Of a DNA stretch of 64,000 nt, positions 23,421 through 33,814 are shown in pieces. This DNA comes from Calonectria ilicicola (Eukaryota; Ascomycota; Sordariomycetes; Hypocreales; Nectriaceae): positions 3,596,001-3,660,000 of the forward strand of contig CP085834.1 of the NCBI GenBank assembly GCA_020809705.1, read 5' to 3'. Each line of letters begins with the position of its first letter. The first letter of the stretch is position 1. The translations under genes and the position numbers were made by a program. The notes beneath the pieces were generated by a model. It was given only the letters and a program-made list of their open reading frames with translations. It was not told where the DNA came from and searched no databases.

Positions 23421-25160
23421 ATGAAGTCTATAATCCCTGGCGTTGCCGCCGCGGCTTTGTTTTCTCCAGCCTCTGCTGCAGTTGTCCGTCGCTCAACTCC
23501 CTCCCTGGACAGCGTCTGCACCAAGGAGTATGTTGTGGCTCATCTTCCTGAGGATGGCTTCTATGAAGGTCTCAGCTTCGACAGCTCTGCAGTTACGGCT
23601 AACCCAGTCACGAATGCTTCAGCCTCAGGAAACGTCATGTATCCTGATGGTACTTTCGACTACTGCAACGTGACCTTGACTTTTTCACATGACGGTCGTG
23701 ACGATGACACCGTCAAATTGACTGTCTGGCTTCCGGCCCCCAAGGACTTCAAGAACCGCTACCTTTCCACTGGTGGTGGTGGTTACGCTATCACAAGTCC
23801 TGAATCTCTCCCGGGTGGTGTCATGTACGGTGCTGCTACCACGACTACTGATGGTGGTTTTGGTGCGGATGCCTCGGATGTTCTTCCGCAGCTTCTGGAT
23901 GCCAATGGCACTCAGGACTGGACTAAGATCTACGCATTTGGATACAAAGCGATCCACGATCAGATCGTTGTCGGCAAGGCTTTTACTAAGCTCTTTTACA
24001 ACGTGTCCGACAGCGACAAGCTCTACTCCTACTACCAGGGCTGCTCTGAGGGTGGTCGCGAGGGTTGGAGCCAGGTCCAGCGCTTCACTGACCTCGACGG
24101 TGCTATCATCGGAGCTCCGGCCTTTCGTTTCGCCTTTCAGCAGGTGCAGCATCTGTATGCCGGTGTTGTCGTGCAGACTATGGACTACTACCCACCACCC
24201 TGTGAACTTGAAGCCATCATGAATGCAACCATCTCGGCTTGCGATGAGCTTGATGGCCGAAAGGATGGTGTCGTCTCTCGCAATGATCTGTGCAATTTCC
24301 ATTTCGACATCGACTCCACCCTTGGAACCTCTTACTCATGCGCTGCAGCCACTGGTACCCCGGCTCAATCGGGCAAGGTATCTGCTGAAGCTATCAAGGT
24401 TGCTAAGAAAATTCTCGAGGGACTTCACACTAGCGATGGAAAGCGTGCATACTTTACGTACACTCAATCCAGTACCTGGACTGATGCTGAGACCACCTGG
24501 GACGAGGACACCAAGTCCTGGACCATGCCCCCGACCATGTTGGGTGGAACCTTTGTTGAGACTCTACTTAGACTCTTGAATGTTACTGGAAACAACATGC
24601 CCACCCTGGAGGGTGTCACCTATGACACTCTGCGCGACTGGATCTGGGATGGTTGGAACAGATACAACGATGTGCTGATGACTAACTGGCCTGATCTGAG
24701 CAACTATCGTGACGCTGGTGCTAAAATCCTGCACTACCATGGAGAGTCTGACTTCAGTATTCCCACGGCCTCGTCAGTGCGATACTGGGAGTCTGTTCGA
24801 TCTATTCTGTACCCAAACCTGAGCTACAAAGAGGGTGCCGCGGCAATGGACGACTTCTACCGCCTCTTCTTGGTTCCGGGTGGCTCGCACTGCAACTATA
24901 ACTCCTATGAGCCCAACGGCCCTTGGCCCCAAACCAACTTTGCTGTCATGATTGATTGGGTCGAGAATGGCGTGGATCCCAAAACGCTGAATGCCACTGT
25001 CTTGACGGGTGAGAATAAGGGAACCAACCAACAGATTTGCAAGTGGCCTCTTCGACCGCTGTGGACCAATGGAGGCAAGACTATGAACTGCGAGTACGAC
25101 CAGAAGTCGATTGATAACTGGCATTACGACTTGGATGCGTTCCCCATGCCTGTTTACTAA
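23421..25160 (+). CDS. secreted tannase / feruloyl esterase family protein
   Basis: A single-exon 579-residue protein. A short signal peptide (about residues 1-20, ending ASAA) is followed by a Kex2-like VVRR. The catalytic set of the fungal tannase family is complete: GCSEGGREG with the Cys208-Ser209 pair, Asp444 in HGESDFSIP, and His490-Cys491 in GGSHCNYNS, forming the CS-D-HC motif in which a disulfide joins the residues next to Ser and His. DELDGRKDGV at 275-284 matches the calcium site of the lid domain. Several N-X-S/T sites fit secretion. It hydrolyses ester or depside bonds of gallate or cinnamate esters in plant polyphenols or cell walls; the exact ester cannot be told. CreA-like motifs upstream suggest carbon repression. 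It converges with the BVMO gene 281 bases away. Confidence 0.92.
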   Translation: MKSIIPGVAAAALFSPASAAVVRRSTPSLDSVCTKEYVVAHLPEDGFYEGLSFDSSAVTANPVTNASASGNVMYPDGTFDYCNVTLTFSHDGRDDDTVKLTVWLPAPKDFKNRYLSTGGGGYAITSPESLPGGVMYGAATTTTDGGFGADASDVLPQLLDANGTQDWTKIYAFGYKAIHDQIVVGKAFTKLFYNVSDSDKLYSYYQGCSEGGREGWSQVQRFTDLDGAIIGAPAFRFAFQQVQHLYAGVVVQTMDYYPPPCELEAIMNATISACDELDGRKDGVVSRNDLCNFHFDIDSTLGTSYSCAAATGTPAQSGKVSAEAIKVAKKILEGLHTSDGKRAYFTYTQSSTWTDAETTWDEDTKSWTMPPTMLGGTFVETLLRLLNVTGNNMPTLEGVTYDTLRDWIWDGWNRYNDVLMTNWPDLSNYRDAGAKILHYHGESDFSIPTASSVRYWESVRSILYPNLSYKEGAAAMDDFYRLFLVPGGSHCNYNSYEPNGPWPQTNFAVMIDWVENGVDPKTLNATVLTGENKGTNQQICKWPLRPLWTNGGKTMNCEYDQKSIDNWHYDLDAFPMPVY

Positions 25161-25441
25161 TTCAGATGTACATCGAGTTTTTTTATTAATGCAAATGCAC
25201 TACAAGGCCGAAGTACCCTAGCCTTAGGAGATGACTGGACAATTGAAGAGATTTCATATTCAGATGTACATATACAATTTAAGATAGAATAATGGCAAAG
25301 ATATTCTATTGGTGTATCTGACTGCTTTCAGACTAAGCCCTAACTGGACCTACCCACAATAGCGGCGTAGAGAGCCAGCATGAACTGAATGAATTCTATC
25401 CAACACCATAAGACCAAGAAATCCTTCCACTTCCTCTCTCC

Positions 25442-27669
25442 TTATTTGAATGATTGCATGCCCGGGACCCAAGCGAGCCCAACAGCTTTTGCCCATCTGG
25501 GGTCAATCGCGTCAAGGTTAACATGCGGTGTATCATCCATCTCAGAATCAAATGTTTCCCGCACCAAGCCGTTTCCAAGATAATGGAATCGATTCGCGTT
25601 CTCTCTTCCACTCTTTGCATACTTGATATGATAATCTTCCCATCGAACCCTGTCTAGGATTCTCGTAAAATGCAGCGTAATTCCTGGCCACACAAGACTC
25701 ACTCGGCCCTTCAATGGTCCTGATTGTACCTTATACCAGGCAGGACAATCCCATGACCAAGCCATGTTTTTCATCCACGTCTGAGCATGCTCAACAAAAT
25801 CGACCATGGCTTCTTGTTTCGGCTCAAGACTGACGATGTTGTGTTCTGACTGCATCTTTTGGATCACTTGAACCACATAATTGGCATTGGTGTTCATAGG
25901 TCCTATGAGCGATCCATTCGCCGATGGCCAATAGGCACCAGTGCTGCCGTAGAAGTAGTTTGGGAAATGGGGCTGAGAAATCGACATGTAACTGTCAGGG
26001 CTATCGCCAAGCACTTTGGAGAGGTGGGTGCCGTTTACCCCAATAATGTCAAATCGAGGGACAAGGTCGACGTTGAACCCTAAATGACTTGTTAGCTACT
26101 GTGCAAGGCCCAGATAAACTTGAAAATTGTCCTACCAGTGGCGCAAACAACAATGTCGCACTCTCGTTCCACTCCGTCGCCATCAATAACTCCGCGCTCC
26201 GTTATTTCTATCACGCTTTTGAATACAACCTCCACATTGGGTTGTTGAATCGATTGAATGAAAGCGTCGCCCGGGGTGATACGACGACAGCCAGGAACAA
26301 AATTTGGCGTGAATCCTGATTCGTAGTTTAGAGGCCATTCTAAAAATGATTTCATCAAATAGGCGAACCTTGAAGAAGTTTTGGATCTTTGATCTTGATC
26401 TTCATCTGCTCGTAGAAAAACTGAATGGCGCTCCTCTGTTGTTCGCTCCCGCCAATAAATGCTGGGAATAGACTATTCAGCTTTCTCTCGATTTCTTTGG
26501 CGTGGCCTTGAAGAGCAATGGGGTCATTCTTAAATCTCTCTTGATCCTCGTTGGAATCTTTAGATAGAGAAATTTAATATTAGTACCCGGTTCTATATAA
26601 TCGTGCCAAGAATGCTATACTGACATTGAGGGTTGAATCCATTTCCAGCTAGTCCGGGAGCAAACCACACAGGCGTTCGAGAAAATACGATCATTTTTTC
26701 AACATGCGGCTTTGGTAAGTCAGCTATCAGATAAGCACAAAGTCTTTTGGTAAGAACAGACCTGCATTTGCGGCACAACCTGTACGGCCGAAGCTCCACT
26801 GCCAATTATACAAACAGTCTTGTCCTTCCAGGCTTCTTCTCCAAATTCCCTATCCCAGTCGGCCGTGTGAAGAAGCTAGAGTTAGTAAGTGATAATGTTC
26901 CTCAATAACAGAATATAATTTGAAGGGGCCTACCTTTCCCTTGAACTTGTCCAAGCCTTCTACAGTAGGCCACTGGTAGTTGTGCTGGCTACCGGAGTTA
27001 TTGACGAAAATCTCAGCGTCTTGATAGTACTCTCGATATTCGCCATTTTGTAGCTGTTCACGAAGGTCTATCCTCCAAAATCCTTCTTCATTCCATTCCG
27101 CTTTCAAAACAGTTGTGTTCAATTTAATGTATTTGTTCAAAGCGAATGTTGCAGCGCATTTCTCAAGGTATTTGCGAATGTATTCGCCCCTGGCCAAATC
27201 ATAAGTTATTAGTAAGGTTAGAAACGATACATTTACTTACTGACTCAGGAATTGTGGCCATTCAGGATTTGGCGCATAGCTATACTGATACACGTGAGAC
27301 GGAACATCACAGGCGACTCCGGGATATCTGTTGTGGTTCCATACACCCCCAACTTCATCACTCTTCTCAAAAATCGCTAACTCAAAGTTTTTGCACTTGA
27401 GGGAAATCCAATACGCGAGATTGATGCCAAATAGCCCAGCTCCGACAGCGATGACCCGAATTTTGCGATTTGCTGGGGTATAGGTGGTTAGTATAGATAG
27501 ATTTGAAGAGCCGAATGAGCTTACTTGATTCTCCATATAACAGTTCGGATATTTTATAGTCTGGGTTATAGCCATCGTAAAATTGACTCCAGACTTTACC
27601 CTCGCTGAGACGCTTCGCAAGTTCGTCGGAACTAGGGATTTGACTCGACATGGTTGATCCTGTGCTCAT
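25442..27669 (-). CDS. Baeyer-Villiger flavin monooxygenase
   Basis: Eight exons (27669-27525, 27472-27241, 27189-26934, 26875-26762, 26709-26625, 26557-26369, 26315-26136, 26079-25442), with introns of 51-67 nt, join to 612 residues. Two Rossmann motifs are present: AVGAGLFGIN for FAD near residue 60 and IIGSGASAVQV for NADPH in the middle. Between them lies NNSGSQHNYQWP, which fits the Baeyer-Villiger fingerprint FxGxxxHxxxWP with Asn for Phe. A second signature is VVCATGFN. The enzyme would insert oxygen next to a ketone, making an ester or lactone; it is cytosolic by sequence. It shares a divergent promoter with a GST gene. ATGs at 27669 and 27651 are both possible. The seventh exon join was decided by frame (53-nt intron at 26316-26368). 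The gene is intact. Confidence 0.9.
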
Positions 27670-27910
27670 GATGTCAGTATTTGCTTTTGCTACTACTGTG
27701 AGCAACAAAACTTTGCACTCGTTATTTAATTGAAGGCAAATGAATTTTCTTTTAGTTCGTATATATAGTAGTGATAAGATCTTCTTATATTTTCAAAGCC
27801 TTGGCTATTGTCGTTGAAATGCAAATGATGGCCAAGTCACATGTTTTGCATACACTAAACTGGTTAACAGAGTAGCTGTTTATTTTTGGTCAACCAGATA
27901 TTGCTAAAAT

Positions 27911-27925
27911 CTCGGAAGATCCGAG
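27911..27925. promoter_or_regulatory. inverted repeat CTCGG-N5-CCGAG, putative Zn2Cys6 operator
   Basis: CTCGGAAGATCCGAG is a perfect 5+5 inverted repeat with a 5-bp spacer, i.e. CGG-N5-CCG, the usual form of binuclear zinc-cluster binding sites. It lies 242 bases upstream of the BVMO start. The same arms recur at 28262 and, nearly, at 33633. Confidence 0.6.
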
Positions 27926-28261
27926 GCTGGAATTTACATTTGCGCGACAGCTCATCATGAAACCGTATTCTATGCTGTTAACGCGCCAACAGTCAGCGTT
28001 TGTTCCACTCTACATTTGTTTCGGATAGACCGGTCCTTTCTTCGCATTTTTGCCAATGAATATCCCGATTACAAGCGCTCACTAGAGATGGCAAATAATC
28101 TGAGGTCCATAATTAGCTTGAAGTGTGATGTGATCAAAAAGTAAAAAACACCCTTTGTAAAGTATAAATTCCGAGCTTTGACTTTTCCAGGATGAATCCA
28201 AGGACCATGTCATATCGCTAGACGATTTCGAAACGCTGGTGCTAACGCAATGAAGACTAGC

Positions 28262-28276
28262 CTCGGAATTTCCGAG
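28262..28276. promoter_or_regulatory. inverted repeat CTCGG-N5-CCGAG, putative Zn2Cys6 operator
   Basis: CTCGGAATTTCCGAG has the same arms and spacing as the site at 27911. It lies 177 bases upstream of the GST start codon. The repetition inside one promoter makes chance unlikely. Confidence 0.6.
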
Positions 28277-28452
28277 CCCCAAGCCGATTTATCCGACTAT
28301 CCTTCGAAATGCTTCAACGGCAATAAAGTCGCCTTGATGAACAATTTATATTGGACACCTCCTGGAAACATTTGGTTTTTCTTAAGTTGTCTAGAAGCAT
28401 CAAATCAAAGAGGTAGTTGACGACAATGTAGGCAATCCTTATACAAAGTTTT

Positions 28453-29379
28453 ATGTTCTTCAACATTCCACTAAATACCAAACATAGGGCGGACAAATTA
28501 ATCCTGTATGGAGACTATCTATCTCCATATACGGTCATGGCTGCCCATGCCTTGCTCGAAAAGGGTCTTAATTGGGAATACAGACACGTGAATCTTATTA
28601 AATTTGAGACTCGAGTAAGTAAATGTTGGGTGAACTTGAAATAACTATATGGCAACGTGATTGGTGTGCTGACCTCCGAACAGTCGCCTGAGCACCAAGC
28701 AAGACACCCATTTGGAAAAATTCCTATTTTGGATGTTGTCGATGGCCAAGGAGAGAGTATACGAATCCTGGGTATGATGGCATATCTCCACTAGCGAAAT
28801 ACGGTGTCAAACTAACAATAATAAGAAAGCCGAGCAATCGGTCGCTATATTGCTACTCGATACTCGAACCAAGGAAACTTTTTGATGCCAAGCCCTGATA
28901 ATTTGCAGGATATGACTTTGTTTGAAGTAGCTGCGTCGTTGGAGGTGTGCTACTTTGACCCTGCAGCATGGAAATATTGCAGCGAGGTTTTTATGAAGGC
29001 GTAGGTTACACACTTCCCGCTTATCTCACGCTCATTAGATACAATAAATAACAGATGGAAAAGAAAATTAGGTTTTCCTACAGCAGGAGCAAATGAGATC
29101 CGAGTTTTATGGGATGGGCTGAAAGACGTGATGGCCAAATTGGACGAGGTGTTGCTTGCTCGGACATATTTTACTGGCCCAAAGTTTACGCTAGTTGATC
29201 TCTGGATGATGCCCTGGGTATCGCAATTGGCTCGTTTGAATGAACCAACTGATATTTTTGCGAATTTGCCGCACTTGCGAGATTGGTGGGAATTAGTGAG
29301 TTCGAGACCGGCATGGATAGAAGCAGCCAGATTAATGTATGAAGCGGTGGGCAAGCTAGATGATATCGAGGGAATGTAA
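28453..29379 (+). CDS. glutathione S-transferase
   Basis: Four exons (28453-28614, 28684-28771, 28826-29000, 29055-29379) join to 249 residues. The N-terminal thioredoxin-like domain shows LILYGDYLSPYTVMAAHAL, HPFGKIPIL with the cis-proline, and ILESRAIGRYIATRY with the Glu-Ser pair that binds glutathione. The C-terminal helical domain includes FTLVDLWMMPWVSQL, matching the conserved ThxAD-type N-capping box with Leu-Val-Asp. It conjugates or exchanges glutathione with electrophiles in the cytosol. The divergent BVMO gene and shared operator-like repeats suggest it acts in the same pathway, either detoxifying a reactive intermediate or as an isomerase. The GST class is not decided. Confidence 0.9.
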
Positions 29380-29804
29380 AATACCCATTACATTCAAATA
29401 TCTAAATGCTGAGTATTTCTGAAATAATCTAGTTAAAGTAGCCATGACGGAGCATATTTAGGCCATCCCAAACAACGCAGTTACCCTGTAGTCAGTATGA
29501 ATAAACGCATGAGGAATACAAATAGAACCTCCCAAGTGAATTAGTCTAGTAAAAATTACCGAGATGGGTTGAAATTACTGTTTGGATCATCTCGACTGCA
29601 TTGCTCGGAAAGCGTTCCGCCCATCGTGCAGCTGAAGCATAGCTGGGATCCTCGGATGTAAACTAAGCACGTGATTTTGCTTTTAAGATTTATAGCTCCG
29701 CCGAAACGCAGCGCTGTAAAAATAATTCGCATCCGCAACACGACTGTGGCGCTGCACAGATACTCTGGACGTGTGTGTCTCTCTCACAAGGCTCAAACAG
29801 CGAA
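29380..29804. promoter_or_regulatory. upstream region of Zn2Cys6 regulator 1
   Basis: A short intergenic region. It holds an inverted repeat CGGAA-N4-TTCCG at 29606-29619, with CGG arms as in the neighbouring operators but an 8-bp CGG/CCG spacing. It could be an autoregulatory or different site. Confidence 0.4.
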
Positions 29805-32049
29805 ATGCTAAGAAAGGGACGTGGTGAAGCCCATCGACGTGTGGCTCGGGCCCCGTATCGAAAACGCGACGAGTATACCCTCATAGCATGGTAAAAAAGC
29901 CCATCTCCTCTGCCCTCATCAAGTCACGAAAAAATGAGGAAAAAACGGAATTAACGCCTTGAATCTCATATAGTGTGTCGTGCAAGGCGCGGAAAGTCAA
30001 ATGTGATGGCAACTGGCCGTGTGGATGCTGCGCAAAGCGTGGTGTGCCATGTTCCTTTCCGCGCCGTGGTAACGTAACCAGCATGCGTGCCATGGCTGCC
30101 GAAACATCTCTGTGAGGCCCCGAAAAGAAGAAAAACAAGAAAGAGGCACTAATATTAATCCAATAATCTTGTTAGACTAGACTCAGAGCCGCCGCATTTT
30201 TCTCATGGGCAAGGCTTGAATCAAGCACCAGTGAATTCGCCTTCTTCTTCTGCTAGCCAGGCCAACGTCAACAACATTTTCACAAGCTTTGACCTAGATA
30301 TCCAAGCCACTTTACCAGAACCCACTCATCTCCCGGGATTCATTCAGACCTTTGATTTGGCTAGATCCTGCCTTGAAGCAAAGGGCCTCGTGACACCGTT
30401 GGAACGAGATGTCCCAGCATACGACGTGTCACCACGCGTAACAATTGAGCAGCCTCTCACGTTTGGTCATAACCACTTTACAGAACCAATTATGGACTTG
30501 GGATACGAAAAAGCGACAAATACCTTTTCCACTTTTGCTGCAAGAATTCACCCTGTTTACCCTTGTGTTCATTTGCCTACGTTTCGATGGCTTCTGGATG
30601 TCTTGTTTGGATGCTCCACAGAACAAAGGGCTGTTGATACGTCAAAACCTCCGGCTGTCAGCTTAACTAAGCTTGATATTCTCAAAGCAATTTTAGGTTT
30701 GACTCTTTTGATAGAGGGCGACAACACAAGCCCTCTTGCTATGCATATCCAGCGCTATATTGATTGGACTGTAGAGAGACTTATTATGAACGGCCCAAGT
30801 ATTGACGATGTTGTCATGGCTACGCTGATGGTATGACGATATCACAATTTGGGCTTGTTTGGACTGACGAGTTTGAAATCCTAGGCTTTATATTACTTCC
30901 ATAAACCTGACCATATTAAAGCGTGGCGTCTTATCGGTGTGGCATCGAAAGCATGCTATGAGCTTCAGCTTGAACAACGAATAGAGAACGCCCAGACCTG
31001 TTCTGGGACCAATAATTCGATCTTCTTTCAAGAACTGTTCTGGTCCATCTACGTATTGGATCGTACTTTATCTTTTACGACGACTCTTCCTTGCAACATG
31101 AAAGATGAAGACCTTGTTAACAAATCTTTCGACTTTGTATATTATTCAAAATCTTTTATTGGCCAGATCAAGTTATCTAATTGTGTTATTTAGGGGTTAG
31201 TGAGGCCATATCTCGGTATCACTGTGGAATACACACGCCTTAGTTCCGACATATTTTCCCTCCTAAAGACCCTAAAATGGGTTGAGACCGACGATCGTCA
31301 ACAGCAGGAGTATCTTGACTACAAGGCTCAATGTCTTCGGACAAAATTTCGAGAAATCACAGATGTAGCTCAATTTAGCACTGCGCCTACGGATGTCTGC
31401 AATTTTAGGCACGGAGACATGCTCGTGGATGATCTCGAAAATTTCCTTGCTGTACGTATCAATCATGCCCGAATCATGCTACGAAAACCTCTACTCCAAA
31501 TGAATCCAGGCAATCAAGAGAAGCGTGGAGCCGCTGGAATTTCTCTGAAATGTGCCAAAGAATCAATCAATCTTTGTTGCAAAGCTATTAACAACTCCGA
31601 ACTCCTGAATTGTCTTCGTAGTTCTTACGAATATTTCATGATATCATGTCTGGCGACGATATTGTTGGTGGTATCACAGGACCCAATTGCCTATGGGTCA
31701 GAAAGCAGAGAGACTTTTCATCAAGCCATTGAAACTCTAAAGGTGTCAGGGTGCAAGCATTTCACACCGCAAAAATGGGGGTTTACTTTCGAACAACTCG
31801 TTCAAGTAGGGGAAAAAATCAACATGTCCAAAATTCACACACAAGCATCACAAGACTTAGGTAACCCTGATATCGACCAATTATTGGCTGGTCCTCAGTT
31901 TTTTATACCACGTGAGTCAATTACATTCTAAATGGCCTGGTACTTGAATACTTAATTTATCTGAAGATGATTTTCAAACTTTTGACGAGAATCTCCTCAA
32001 GATATTTGATATAGAGGGGGATTGGGCCTCGACTGATAGCTATTTCTAG
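29805..32049 (+). CDS. Zn2Cys6 transcription factor with fungal-specific (MHR) domain, regulator 1
   Basis: Six exons (29805-29890, 29974-30111, 30176-30830, 30885-31136, 31194-31911, 31967-32049) join to 643 residues. The first intron (83 nt) splits the zinc cluster itself: exon 1 ends with TG of the first cysteine codon. The joined cluster has Cys29, 32, 39, 45, 48 and 55, i.e. C-x2-C-x6-C-x5-C-x2-C-x6-C, with a basic KARKVK stretch. The middle homology region spans about residues 170-400 (TFSTFAARIHPVYPCVHLPTF; HIKAWRLIGVASKACYELQL; LFWSIYVLDRTLSF). It binds DNA in the nucleus, probably CGG-type sites. It lies between the GST and MDR genes and is a good candidate for binding the shared CTCGG-N5-CCGAG repeats; this is inference. 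Confidence 0.88.
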
Positions 32050-32153
32050 AATACCTCATTTTATGATTACTTATCTAACACGGGTTGGATAAATAAAATC
32101 TGTCTGGCTCTCGAATATTATAACCCCCGTATTCCTTAACTCAGATACTCGCC

Positions 32154-33200
32154 TTAGAGCGGATGTTCAATGACAACCTTGGAAAAGCTAACCTTGCCAT
32201 CATGGACATCCTTTATAGCCTGAATGCCTTCTTGTGCGCCTTTTACAATCTTCACATTTGGAATCGAGAATTGGCTTCCATAGTGTTCCGCAGCCCATGT
32301 TACGGCTCTGATAAGCCGTGATTCCCACTCCATATTGGCCTTTATCCCCCCTGGAACCGGAGCATCAATTGCTCTAGAAGCAAAGGCCATTTCCCAGGCT
32401 GGATTGCCGATTTGAGGCAAGCACCCAACGAAGACGACACCGGGAGTTGTGCCAATCGCTTCGCACTGCTGAATCGTTCCAGGGTTCCCTTCTTTGCAAA
32501 CAGTGTCCAAGATGAATTTGATTGTGAACCCATTCTGCGTGGCTGTAGATTGAACATCCTCCACAACATGTGGGTCTCGATAGTCGAAGCATTTGGTGGC
32601 CCCAAGTTTCATGAGCGCACCATGGTTGGAAGATGATGCCGTTGTGTATATCGGGCTTATTCCCATGACCTTCGCAAGCTGAATAGCCGCCGTGCCCACG
32701 GTACTCGCCCCGCCCCAAATGAGAAGCCCGCCTGTTACTGGTGGCCCAGAAACGCCGATGGCGGCAAATGGTATCTGAAACAAGTTCATTAAAGCATCAC
32801 TGGCGGTTCGGACCATGACCCCGAGAGCAGCGGCATCCGGGTGCGGGAGCTGAACAGGTGCCTTGATGACCATTGAGTCGGACTCCACAATAACAAAGTC
32901 TTGGTGACCTCCGTGATATCCTGGTCTTGAGATACCGGGACAATTGGAGCCAAAGATTACGTCTCCGACTGCATAGGGACTGGTCGGTCCGACCTCAATA
33001 ACTGTCCCGCAGATCTCATAGCCGCATACATTGTTATTCATACCCAGATGTTGTGCATGATTCAAGTCGGCTGGGTTGATTCCTGAGTAGTGTACCTTGA
33101 CCAAGGATTGACCCCCATGAGGCAGATACTTCTCCAACACGGGTCGTGCCGAGAGTTCATTGGAGGCGTCGACGAAGATACACTTGTTCATGATTGGCAT
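32154..33200 (-). CDS. medium-chain (MDR) oxidoreductase, enoyl-reductase/quinone-oxidoreductase-like
   Basis: A single-exon protein of 348 residues (ATG at 33200; a second ATG nine bases later). It has the GroES-like N-terminal domain (VKVHYSGINPADL, GYEICGTVIEVGP, VGDVIFG) and a Rossmann domain with LIWGGASTVGTAAIQLAKV for NAD(P)H. The zinc-binding cysteines of alcohol dehydrogenases are missing, so it is a zinc-free MDR like fungal trans-acting enoyl reductases and quinone reductases. It would reduce an activated C=C bond. It is divergent from the alpha/beta hydrolase gene, whose promoter contains the operator-like repeat. No PKS is nearby for it to serve in trans, so a catabolic role is as likely. 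Confidence 0.87.
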   Translation of the reverse strand: MPIMNKCIFVDASNELSARPVLEKYLPHGGQSLVKVHYSGINPADLNHAQHLGMNNNVCGYEICGTVIEVGPTSPYAVGDVIFGSNCPGISRPGYHGGHQDFVIVESDSMVIKAPVQLPHPDAAALGVMVRTASDALMNLFQIPFAAIGVSGPPVTGGLLIWGGASTVGTAAIQLAKVMGISPIYTTASSSNHGALMKLGATKCFDYRDPHVVEDVQSTATQNGFTIKFILDTVCKEGNPGTIQQCEAIGTTPGVVFVGCLPQIGNPAWEMAFASRAIDAPVPGGIKANMEWESRLIRAVTWAAEHYGSQFSIPNVKIVKGAQEGIQAIKDVHDGKVSFSKVVIEHPL

Positions 33201-33814
33201 CGTATTTATCCGTTATTGTGTTTGCGATCTTAATGTTAACAGTTGGATAAGTAAGGGACAGTCACAAGCTGATATTAAAAGTTCAGTGCGGTATCTGGAT
33301 CTGTATTGAGTGGGACGATTGGATCATTGTCAAAAGTTTGTTTTCCCTGGTATCGGAATTTCCATTATACTTTCGGTTTCTACAAATACTTACGAGTCGA
33401 TAGAGACGCGGAATTACCAGTACTTCCGTAAAGAAATCACAATCATTTTCCTAGTCGCCGAGTGCCCGATAGGTTGAGTGTATTCCACAATTAACCTCGA
33501 GAAACATCTCGAGAACACCACAGGGATAGTTTCCGAGAGGATGACAATAACCTGAACTCAAAATCTTGGGCCTTGTTCATTTTCAGCTAGACTCGGGTTG
33601 TTATTCAAATGACAAGTTTAGGACTAAAAATCCTCGGAACTTCCGAATAACCAATGAAAGGGGGCCTGTGGATACTCCTAGAACATACGTATTGTGGCAG
33701 TTACGAATTAAATCAAACGCAATGGGCTACCTTCGCTCAGCGCTCTAGTTCCTAGTTCTACTCATTTCTTGAATTCCGTAGCAAGAATTAAATCCGGATT
33801 GACAACGCGACAGA
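33201..33814. promoter_or_regulatory. divergent MDR/hydrolase promoter region
   Basis: This 614-bp region contains CTCGG-N5-CCGAA (33633-33647), CGGAATTTCC (33354-33363) which matches the arm-plus-spacer of the 28262 site, and a TTCCGAG half-site (33531-33537). It also holds CTCGAG-N6-CTCGAG at 33497-33514. Confidence 0.55.
33633..33647. promoter_or_regulatory. inverted repeat CTCGG-N5-CCGAA, putative Zn2Cys6 operator
   Basis: CTCGGAACTTCCGAA differs from the perfect repeats at 27911 and 28262 only at the last arm base; the core CGG-N5-CCG is intact. It lies 168 bases upstream of the hydrolase start. Confidence 0.55.

Larger units (their letters stand above)
27670..28452. promoter_or_regulatory. 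divergent BVMO/GST promoter region
   Basis: This 783-bp region lies between two divergent start codons. It contains two perfect CTCGG-N5-CCGAG inverted repeats and one TTCCGAG half-site (28169-28175), all listed or discussed separately. A TATA-like TATATATAG near 27760 would serve the minus-strand gene. Confidence 0.6.

Noticed and set aside
25442..27669. Frameshift in the BVMO gene near 26345
   Set aside because: A 53-nt intron at 26316-26368 restores the frame and yields the expected GFTPNFVPGCRR segment.
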